NCBI GenBank assembly: GCA_016871135.1
Contig: VFZQ01000124.1
Span: forward strand, 1 to 10,187
DNA: 10,187 bases
Source of the DNA: Acidobacteriota bacterium
GTDB lineage: Bacteria > Acidobacteriota > Terriglobia > Bryobacterales > Bryobacteraceae
Direction of reading: 5' to 3'
This document shows positions 1-4,975 of the stretch, piece after piece. The notes beneath the pieces were generated by a model, which was given only the letters and a program-made list of their open reading frames with translations, had not been told where the DNA came from and did not search any database. Positions within the stretch are counted from its first letter, which is position 1. Every line of letters starts with the position of its first letter. The position numbers were made by a program, and so were the translations under genes.

Positions 1-1
1 C

Positions 2-109
2 ATCATGCGCGCCGAGACGGAGATGAAGCGTATCGAAGCGGACGGCATTTCCGGGCCGTATCTGAAACCAGCCTGGGACGACCTCCGCGCGGCGCTGAAG
101 CGGCGTTAG
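2..109 (+). CDS. C-terminal tail of an unidentified protein (5' end outside window)
   Basis: An open frame runs from the window edge to a TAG stop at 107-109 and encodes about 35 residues. The tail is highly charged and looks helical: it reads from IMRAETEMKRIEADG through PAWDDLRAALKRR. Codon choice is GC-rich and consistent with genuine coding sequence. The start lies upstream of the window, although an in-frame ATG occurs at position 5, so the full length is unknown. I do not recognise the family from so short a tail. Its stop codon overlaps that of the convergent small membrane-peptide gene on the minus strand (shared bases 106-109), so there is no intergenic space for a terminator between them. 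Confidence 0.55.
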   Translation: MMRAETEMKRIEADGISGPYLKPAWDDLRAALKRR

Positions 110-267
110 CGCGGCTTCAGCGGGATAAGCTCAGGCGGGCGTTGTTTCGGCAGCGGACGGCTGCGGAGTACGCGGATACCCCACGTGGCAAACGCCGCGC
201 AGAACACCGCGAACGCGATGATGAAGTAGACAACATAACGGCCCGGTATGCGGCGCGATTCCTGCAT
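106..267 (-). CDS. Small single-span membrane protein, 53 aa
   Basis: This short ORF starts at ATG (267-265) and ends at TAA (108-106). A short basic N-terminus (QESRRIPGR) precedes a hydrophobic stretch, residues about 11-31 (YVVYFIIAFAVFCAAFATWG). A basic, proline-rich tail follows (RSRPLPKQRPPELIPLKPR). This is the form of a one-pass inner-membrane peptide; by the positive-inside rule both ends are basic, so topology is unclear. The ATG directly follows the TAG stop of the 96-residue gene (TAGATG), with no spacer and no obvious separate Shine-Dalgarno sequence. Translation therefore probably depends on re-initiation after the upstream gene. Function is unknown. The hydrophobic profile, codon use and abutting junction argue that it is real. 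Confidence 0.65.
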   Translation of the reverse strand: MQESRRIPGRYVVYFIIAFAVFCAAFATWGIRVLRSRPLPKQRPPELIPLKPR

Positions 268-558
268 CTACTTCATGGTAACCGTCTCGATCGCGATGCC
301 GCGCGCGGCGAGTTCCTCGAGCAGTACCGCCACCGCTTGGGACGGCGCTTCGTCCATGGCCATGATGCGCGCCCATTCCAACTCCTCGCGATACTCGCGC
401 GTGCTGATCCGCCATGCGCGCAGCGCATCCGGCGTCTCGCGGCCGATCTGAATCAGCGACCAGAACCGCGCCAACGCGCGTGCCTCATCGTGCGACGGCT
501 CCGGGCCGCGCACGATGAAATGATTCCCGCCGGCAACGAGAATCCCGACTGAACTCAA
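268..558 (-). CDS. Conserved-looking hypothetical protein, 96 aa
   Basis: This is a soluble, mostly helical protein with no signal peptide or membrane segment. A hydrophobic N-terminal strand leads into GGNHFIVRGPEPS, followed by amphipathic helices rich in Glu, Arg and Ala (around EARALARFWSLIQIG and EYREELEWARIMAMDEAP). I do not recognise a named family. The likely start is TTG at 558-556, which overlaps the TGA stop of the Kelch gene (557-555) as TTGA. A GGTGACGGA stretch just upstream could act as a weak ribosome-binding site. The next in-frame candidate is a GTG at about residue 17, which would delete the N-terminal strand. The overlap upstream and the zero-base junction downstream place it in the middle of a three-gene translationally coupled set. 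Whether it acts together with the secreted Kelch protein is not shown by the sequence. Confidence 0.8.
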   Translation of the reverse strand: MSSVGILVAGGNHFIVRGPEPSHDEARALARFWSLIQIGRETPDALRAWRISTREYREELEWARIMAMDEAPSQAVAVLLEELAARGIAIETVTMK

Positions 559-2177
559 TCCGTCACCCCCATCGTCACCACATTGCTCACCGCCCCAGCC
601 GCGCGCAACCGCACTTCCACCGCATTGCCCACACGCGTCTCCGCCGGCACACGCGCGTTGACTTGATACACGCCAAATAGCCCCGGTGCGAGTCCACTGT
701 AAAGGACTTCCGCGTTCCGGCCGTCGACTTCGGCGGTCACGGAAACACGCGTGCGTTCGAGGCCATCCGCGCCGCGATCGGTCGCGCCCAGGCCGGTGCA
801 GTAAATTTCGACAACGCCATTCAAACGCGCCGGTGTGCTGAAGGCGTCGCGCGTCAACCGCGCGAGCAGGCCGGTGCCCGCGACCAAGATCGCTCCTTGG
901 CCCTTGCCATCCTGACTCAACGAAAAAATTCCCGGACTCGCCGCCGCGACACTCGCCACTCGAAACGCCGCCGACTCCACGCCCGCGCTGATAAGCCGCA
1001 ATTCGCCTGCCGCCGGAAGCCGGAACGATACTTGCCCGGGCGCAACCGCGAGTAACGGCAACGCCGCGCCGTTCAACGTGACGCGCGTGCCAAGCAGTTG
1101 TGTCGCCGCCCCCGTCGATACCTGCGCTGCCGGAGCGAACGAGCGGCCGAACCAGGTCACCAGCACACCCTCGCCAAGTTCGCTCGAATAACTCGCCGCA
1201 TTCACCGGACCGCTATCGAACGACGGCGGGGAGGCCGGTGCGACGATGTACGCCTCGTTCACGTTGGAATAGGTCGCACCCGCGATCGGCCCGCCACTCG
1301 GCGTGAAGATCGCGCGCCCAACAGCGGCCGCGTACAGGCCGTGCCGGGGCGTCGGCATATCGGGCAACGCGCGCCAACTATCGGCCACCGGATCATACTC
1401 TTCGTTCTGCCGAAACGTGTTCTGCGGCGTGCCGCTGGCGCCTTCGCCGCCCATAACGTAGATCTTCCCGTCCACGACCGCGCTTGCCACGCCGCCTCGC
1501 GCCGTCGGCGCGGAGCGCCGCGCGCGCCATGTATTCGCAGCGGGATCGAACTCTTCCACCGTCGCCACGTCGCGGCTATTGCGGCCCGCGAGTGCGTAGA
1601 ACTTTCCGCCGGTGAACTGCGCCGTCAGATGATCGCGGCCGGTCGGCATATTCGGCAGCCGCGTCCATTCGTTAGTCTGTGAGTCGAAGACCTCGAAGGC
1701 GTTGGCGACCGTCCCCCCGGCGACATAAATCCGCCGCCCGTCGGAGGCGACCCCGCTCGCCCCGCGCGGCGTCGGCATCCGCGCGACACTGCTCCAACGA
1801 TCGCGCCGCGGGTCGTATTCATACGTGTTGCCATCGACAAACGCACTCCCGATCCGTATCGCGCCGAGCAGATACAGCTTCCCATTCGCCGCGGCGACGT
1901 TGCAGTGATCGCCCGCGACCGGCGCTCTTGCGCCCGCTGTCCAGGCATCGCGGAGTGGGTCATAAACGAACAAGCCGTTCGTCGGCCCTTCGGCGGTCAG
2001 CCCGCACGCGGCGTAGATCTTCCCTTCGATCTCCGCCGCCGAAACCTCTGTCGCCGAAATCGGGTAATTGGCCCGGCGCTCCCAGACGCCTTGGGCGTGG
2101 ACGGAGAAAATCGTAAATCCGATGAAAAATACTCCGGACGGATACGCTCTACCAGAAGAAGGAGATCGGTACGTCAT
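555..2177 (-). CDS. Secreted Kelch-repeat protein with TIGR03437 (Solibacter-type) C-terminal domain
   Basis: From the ATG at 2177 the product is 540 residues. Residues 1-28 form a signal peptide with hydrophobic core VFFIGFTIFS and probable signal peptidase I site V-H-A before Q29. Residues about 30-312 hold some five to six Kelch blades, seen as repeated 'GKIY..GG', 'YDP....W' and 'MPTPR' elements, which should fold as a beta-propeller. Residues about 318-540 match my recollection of TIGR03437, with PVNAASYS, SPGIFS, GQGAIL, EIYCTGLGAT and a final SNVVTM. That domain is typical of Solibacter secreted proteins and its function is unknown. The protein is probably exported to the periplasm or cell surface, and ligand binding is only an inference. 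A GTG at 2186 would add three residues; neither start has a clear Shine-Dalgarno sequence. The gene leads the set with the 96- and 53-residue ORFs. Confidence 0.93.
   Translation of the reverse strand: MTYRSPSSGRAYPSGVFFIGFTIFSVHAQGVWERRANYPISATEVSAAEIEGKIYAACGLTAEGPTNGLFVYDPLRDAWTAGARAPVAGDHCNVAAANGKLYLLGAIRIGSAFVDGNTYEYDPRRDRWSSVARMPTPRGASGVASDGRRIYVAGGTVANAFEVFDSQTNEWTRLPNMPTGRDHLTAQFTGGKFYALAGRNSRDVATVEEFDPAANTWRARRSAPTARGGVASAVVDGKIYVMGGEGASGTPQNTFRQNEEYDPVADSWRALPDMPTPRHGLYAAAVGRAIFTPSGGPIAGATYSNVNEAYIVAPASPPSFDSGPVNAASYSSELGEGVLVTWFGRSFAPAAQVSTGAATQLLGTRVTLNGAALPLLAVAPGQVSFRLPAAGELRLISAGVESAAFRVASVAAASPGIFSLSQDGKGQGAILVAGTGLLARLTRDAFSTPARLNGVVEIYCTGLGATDRGADGLERTRVSVTAEVDGRNAEVLYSGLAPGLFGVYQVNARVPAETRVGNAVEVRLRAAGAVSNVVTMGVTD
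2159..2164 (+). promoter_or_regulatory. Shine-Dalgarno sequence for the secreted propeller-like gene
   Basis: AAGGAG at this position ends 11 nt before ATG 2176, within a purine run (AGAAGAAGGAGA). It decides the start in favour of 2176 over the longer open frame from 2068. It lies inside the signal-peptide coding region of the opposing Kelch gene. Confidence 0.65.
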
Positions 2178-3309
2178 GAGACTCACACTAGCAGTTCTCG
2201 CCCTCGTTTCAACGCCGGCGCTATTCGCCGCCTACGACTACCAAACTATCTCGGGCGCCTCCGAAGGCGTGATCGTATCCCGTGAAATCAACTATGTCGA
2301 ACACACCTACATCGCCTATCGCGACGCCTCCGGATCGCTCGCCGTCGCGCGTTTCATGAACGGCTTCTTCGTGCCATCCGTGGTATGGACCAACATGCCG
2401 CCGTCGAACACGTCTATTAATGTCAGCAAAACCGGCACGGTGCTGGTCTCGTTCTGGAGCGGATTTAAGTATCGTTATGCGATGAGCGTCGCTCCCGGAG
2501 TTGGGAACTGCGGACCCGCCAACGACTGGCGGTGCGGCGATGTGCTCCTCCCGCCGGAAATGACCGCCACAGCGCAAGGTACTATTCACGGTGACGTCGA
2601 CTCTACCTCGCGCGCCCATTTCGTTTATGCCTTCCGCCAGCTAGGACGGACCCCCACCTTGAACGGCGTGTACTATCGATCTCGCACTTTCAGCGGCCTC
2701 TGGTCCGATAGCAACAGCATCTACGGCCCCGGGCCCACGAGCTTCAGCAACCAGCTGCCAACCGCGGTGTACGTCAGCTCTACGGTCCCCACGGTCACGT
2801 TGCACTTTTCCAGCTACGGGGGCGGGAAAACCTACGCCGGCCGGTCCGACAATCTCCCCTTCACTCCCTTTTGGATCGTTGATGATGTTCAGACCACCAA
2901 TACCGCCTTCGGCAGCGCCGAACATGCCCCCTATCGGAGCATTCAGGAATTGTACTGCGAGGTGACCCAGTCAGCGCCCGCGATCGTTCGCGTCACACAG
3001 AGAAGCCCATACACCTACTATTGGTTTGGGACCGGAACCGTTTATAGTGACTCGCAGGCGGTTCCACCCACCGCGCGTTGCTCGATCAGCCAACACTCTT
3101 ACGGCGCGGCGATCGGCTTCACCACGACGCAAGGCGTCGTCCGCGTTCTGGACACGCAAGGGCCTAGTTTTCTCTCTGGGTGGTACCCAAAATTTGAGGA
3201 CGCCTCCAGCACGTTTTCGAAGGTCTCCGTCGGCTACAACTTTCACTCCGGGGATATAAGAATCCTCTACCACGGCCCCGGCTTCATCAAACTCGCCATC
3301 GAGCAGTAG
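2176..3309 (+). CDS. Secreted hypothetical protein with propeller-like repeats, 377 aa
   Basis: The chosen start is ATG 2176. AAGGAG (2159-2164) lies 11 nt upstream, and the first residues form a signal peptide (MRLTLAVLALVSTPALFAA) with probable cleavage before Y20. The frame is open further upstream, but that extension would bury the signal peptide and is antisense to the Kelch gene. The mature protein is rich in Ser, Thr, Tyr and aromatic residues. It repeats a loose pattern of beta-strand, small loop and Tyr-x-Arg/Ala strand ending in Trp: HTYIAYRD near residue 43, HFVYAFRQ near 148, VTLHFSSYGGG near 207 and IRILYHG near 361. This resembles BNR/sialidase-like beta-propeller strands. Four cysteines (C112, C120, C261, C302) could form two disulfides. 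No catalytic motif is evident. It is divergent from the Kelch gene with no intergenic spacer. Function unknown; export is well supported. Confidence 0.85.
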   Translation: MRLTLAVLALVSTPALFAAYDYQTISGASEGVIVSREINYVEHTYIAYRDASGSLAVARFMNGFFVPSVVWTNMPPSNTSINVSKTGTVLVSFWSGFKYRYAMSVAPGVGNCGPANDWRCGDVLLPPEMTATAQGTIHGDVDSTSRAHFVYAFRQLGRTPTLNGVYYRSRTFSGLWSDSNSIYGPGPTSFSNQLPTAVYVSSTVPTVTLHFSSYGGGKTYAGRSDNLPFTPFWIVDDVQTTNTAFGSAEHAPYRSIQELYCEVTQSAPAIVRVTQRSPYTYYWFGTGTVYSDSQAVPPTARCSISQHSYGAAIGFTTTQGVVRVLDTQGPSFLSGWYPKFEDASSTFSKVSVGYNFHSGDIRILYHGPGFIKLAIEQ

Positions 3310-3451
3310 AGCGGGATCGCTCAGCCGCCCGCTGCGCCGACGGATATTCAAAAGCCGTCGCCATGCGGTCGATCTCGCGTTTCGCAACACCGAACTCCAC
3401 CGCCTTGGCCACTTCGTAGGCGAGTTCAATCGACCCCGTGCTGTCATCCAT
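3287..3451 (-). CDS. Possible small hypothetical ORF, 54 aa
   Basis: An ATG at 3451-3449 opens a 54-codon frame ending in TGA (3289-3287), with an in-frame TAG a few codons upstream. The product begins MDDSTGSIELAYEVAKAVEF and continues with a charged, amphipathic helical stretch (AKREIDRMATAFEYPS). It ends in an Arg- and Ala-rich tail. Codons of the first 43 residues mostly end in G or C, as in real genes of this genome. The last 23 nt overlap the end of the convergent secreted-protein gene. No Shine-Dalgarno sequence or known family is recognised. It could be a genuine small protein, the remnant of a longer gene, or a chance frame. It is the only candidate feature in the gap 3310-3534. Confidence 0.35.
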   Translation of the reverse strand: MDDSTGSIELAYEVAKAVEFGVAKREIDRMATAFEYPSAQRAAERSRSTARWRV

Positions 3452-3521
3452 CTGGCGAACAGCCGGCTACTTGACCTTACCTGTGCGCATATCTCCGCTG
3501 ATGCGTCGGAACCAGCAGACC

Positions 3522-3527
3522 TATACT
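3522..3527 (+). promoter_or_regulatory. Possible -10 element (TATACT) for the coiled-coil protein gene
   Basis: TATACT matches the sigma-70 -10 consensus at five of six positions and ends 7 nt before ATG 3535, so transcription could begin at or next to the start codon. The best -35 candidate, CTGATG (3498-3503, 18-nt spacer), is poor. TTGACC at 3471-3476 is a better -35 match but is not correctly spaced to this element. Confidence 0.35.
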
Positions 3528-3534
3528 GAGTACC

Positions 3535-4140
3535 ATGAGCGACGAAACTCGGACCCAAGTGGAAACCACAACCTTTGAGGACGAAAAAAGGCACCTGGAG
3601 TGTGAAAAACTCAGACTCGAAATCGCTCAATTGCAAAACTGGAAGCGCCGGGCTATCCTTCAGCCGGCGACGCTCATTGCCGCTTTCGCGGCGCTCGCCG
3701 GATGGGGAACAGGGCTTTTCACCGTGATGAAAGATACATCCACGCTAAATCGCGAGCGAGCCGCGTACGACATTCAAAAACTCAATGATGGAAAGACCGC
3801 GCTTAATGAAGAGATTCGAAAGCTGTCTGGCGAACGGGACGCATTGGCGAACAAGAACAGCGTACTTGGCGTTGAATCCAAGGCGCTCCTACAACGGCAG
3901 AATGACTTGCAGGCGAATGTTAGCCGCCTTGACGCCCGACTGAAGGAAATGCGAAACCGCAACGCTCGATGGCAATCGGATCTCGGAGATGTATCGAAAA
4001 GGCTCGATTCATTGCCGTCGCGGATCATGATTGCGTCTGACGACAGAAATCCACAAATCGCTCTAGGCATCATAAAAGAACTTCGAAACGAATTGAAGAG
4101 CATCGCTGAGTCTATGGCGCAGGCCGTGCCCAAGCAATAG
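3535..4140 (+). CDS. Membrane-anchored coiled-coil hypothetical protein, 201 aa
   Basis: The protein has a charged N-terminal helix (residues about 14-38, heptad-like LECEKLRLEIAQLQNWKRR). One membrane span follows (about 41-65, core TLIAAFAALAGWGTGLF). A long coiled-coil region runs over residues about 70-160 (TLNRERAAYDIQKLND, LLQRQNDLQANVSRLDARL). After a break around LPSRIMIASDDRNPQ there is a last helix rich in Lys and Glu. Basic residues just before the span suggest the N-terminus is cytoplasmic and the long coiled coil extracytoplasmic. I do not recognise a family, and no enzyme motif is present. Two 60-base blocks sampled within the gene are 50-52% G+C, against 75% in a block of the TonB receptor gene, which suggests a different origin. 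No Shine-Dalgarno sequence precedes ATG 3535. A scaffold or sensor role can only be guessed. Confidence 0.78.
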   Translation: MSDETRTQVETTTFEDEKRHLECEKLRLEIAQLQNWKRRAILQPATLIAAFAALAGWGTGLFTVMKDTSTLNRERAAYDIQKLNDGKTALNEEIRKLSGERDALANKNSVLGVESKALLQRQNDLQANVSRLDARLKEMRNRNARWQSDLGDVSKRLDSLPSRIMIASDDRNPQIALGIIKELRNELKSIAESMAQAVPKQ

Positions 4141-4245
4141 TCACTGTGTCCGGTCTGATCTCGCCGATCTTGGAGAACACGCCAACCGGTCCACTCAAGA
4201 CGCGGGAAGTCTGCGCCATTGCATAATGAAACCAGAGGCCCGCTC

Positions 4246-4548
4246 ATGCCAGCCATCACCAAGCGCCCCGACCCCAACTATCCGCTGCGAGACTTCACGC
4301 AACCCGCCAGCGGCCAAACGGTCCAAGTCGTAAGCCTCCGTGACGAACACGGCAAGTGGATCGCGCAGTTGGTCGCGGACTCCAAATTCCGCGCCTACGG
4401 CCCCACTCGCAAAGCCGCCGAAACCTCGCTCCTCGACAAGCTCGCGCAAGTCGAAGAAGACGAAGCAGACATCGCCGTCATGAAACAGCGCCAGAACGAA
4501 CCGCTCCTCAGCCTCGATCAGGTGATGAAGAAGCATGGCCGCCGATGA
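4246..4548 (+). CDS. Probable antitoxin of a RelE/ParE-type pair, 100 aa
   Basis: The start is set at ATG 4246, preceded by AGAGG (4234-4238) 7 nt upstream. A TTG at 4219 would add nine unremarkable residues. The central part (residues about 26-66) has a strand-turn-strand-helix pattern, VQVVSLRDEHGKWIAQLV then FRAYGPTRKAAETSLLDKL. It recalls the HicB-type 'G.W.A......AYG.TR.EA...L' layout. The acidic linker (EEDEAD) and tail (PLLSLDQVMKKHG) resemble the toxin-wrapping C-termini of RelB or Phd antitoxins. The stop overlaps the downstream RelE-like toxin by 14 nt, the usual arrangement for coupled antitoxin-toxin expression. The expected role is to bind and neutralise that toxin and perhaps repress the pair; no clear DNA-binding motif is visible. 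The antitoxin call rests mainly on context, and the family is uncertain. Confidence 0.75.
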   Translation: MPAITKRPDPNYPLRDFTQPASGQTVQVVSLRDEHGKWIAQLVADSKFRAYGPTRKAAETSLLDKLAQVEEDEADIAVMKQRQNEPLLSLDQVMKKHGRR

Positions 4549-4825
4549 ATGGTCGGTCGTTTTAAGAGCCTCAGCGGAGCGCGAACTCTCCGAATTGCCG
4601 CGCGCGGCACAAGAAGAAGTTTTCGAGATTCTCCATCTGCTCCGTGAAGACAGCCTTCCCGAAGGCGCGGTCGCGCTGGAACACTACAACAACGTCTACC
4701 GCCTGCGATTCGCGAGCGGCAACTTCAGACTCGTCTACCGAGTCGATCAACGACACCGATCAATAGAGGTCTTCCGCATCGGCCCGCGTAGCCGCGTCTA
4801 TCGCGGCTTTCGAAGCCCGGGCTGA
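4535..4825 (+). CDS. RelE/ParE-family toxin, 96 aa
   Basis: Length, fold pattern and C-terminal motifs fit the type II RelE/ParE superfamily. An N-terminal beta strand (WSVVLRASA) is followed by two helices (residues about 14-37, ERELSELPRAAQEEVFEILHLL in two parts). Then come the strands YNNVYRLRF, NFRLVYRVDQ and SIEVFRIGPRSRVY. Aligned by eye with E. coli RelE, 'GYRLVYQV' matches 'NFRLVYRV' and 'VGKRERSEVY' matches 'IGPRSRVY'. R65, R85 and Y89 then correspond to the RNase residues R61, R81 and Y87. That supports ribosome-dependent mRNA cleavage rather than a gyrase-poisoning ParE role, though eye alignment cannot settle this. ATG 4535 is the only sensible start and lies 14 nt inside the antitoxin gene, after a GATGAAGAAG stretch. 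The gene ends just before the convergent tRNA. Confidence 0.88.
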   Translation: MAADEWSVVLRASAERELSELPRAAQEEVFEILHLLREDSLPEGAVALEHYNNVYRLRFASGNFRLVYRVDQRHRSIEVFRIGPRSRVYRGFRSPG

Positions 4826-4839
4826 TCGCCAATTAAGCT

Positions 4840-4915
4840 TGGTGGGCCCTCCCGGATTTGAACCGGGGACCGACGGATTATGAGTCCGCTGCTCTAACCG
4901 CTGAGCTAAGGGCCC
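4840..4915 (-). tRNA. tRNA-Ile (anticodon CAT, read as k2CAU), CCA encoded
   Basis: The minus strand folds into a complete 76-nt cloverleaf. The acceptor stem is GGGCCCT/AGGGCCC. The D-arm is GCTC...GAGC with loop AGCGGTTA. The anticodon stem is GCGGA/TCCGT with loop CTCATAA, the anticodon CAT being the complement of 4880-4882. The variable loop is CGGTC and the T-arm is CCCGG-TTCGAAT-CCGGG, followed by discriminator A and an encoded CCA (4842-4840). The 5' portion, loop and flanks closely resemble E. coli tRNA-Ile2, whose C34 is modified to lysidine by TilS to read AUA. This separates it from initiator and elongator tRNA-Met, which share the CAT anticodon. It is convergent to the RelE gene and divergent from the TonB-receptor gene. 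Confidence 0.95.
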
Positions 4916-4923
4916 GCCTCCCC

Positions 4924-4953
4924 ATTCTCCCAAATACCCCACGCCAGCGCCAA
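4924..4953 (-). promoter_or_regulatory. Possible promoter of the tRNA-Ile gene
   Basis: On the minus strand, TTGGCG (4953-4948, four of six -35 matches) and GAGAAT (4929-4924, four of six -10 matches) are separated by 18 nt. The -10 candidate ends 8 nt before the tRNA 5' end. Position is right, but both boxes are mediocre. Confidence 0.3.
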
Positions 4954-4975
4954 TCTCGGGTAGAGTATCTTCATC

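Noticed and set aside
2091..2119. TTGGGC and TAAATC (17-nt spacer) as promoter for the gene at 2176
   Set aside because: The -10 matches only three of six consensus bases, and such matches are expected by chance in this stretch.
3471..3476. TTGACC as a -35 element
   Set aside because: There is no acceptable -10 at 16-18 nt, and it is too far from TATACT at 3522.
2971..3636. 221-residue minus-strand ORF spanning the gap 3310-3534
   Set aside because: Most of it is antisense to two supported genes and has a random-looking Arg/Ser/Ala composition; the in-gap frame at 3287-3451 is the better candidate.
4805..4823. Inverted repeat GGCTTTCGAAGCC and palindrome AGCCCGGGCT near the end of the toxin gene, as a terminator
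   Set aside because: The stem is only about 5 bp, lies within the coding sequence, and has no T-tract on either strand.
4840..4915. tRNA-Ile 3' end as an integration (att) site
   Set aside because: I saw no second copy of the T-arm/3' end sequence in the window and no integrase gene.
4760..4942. Minus-strand ORF of 60 residues containing GPLAQRLEQRTHNPSVPGSN
   Set aside because: This is the familiar false translation of a tRNA gene; it lies directly on the tRNA-Ile cloverleaf.
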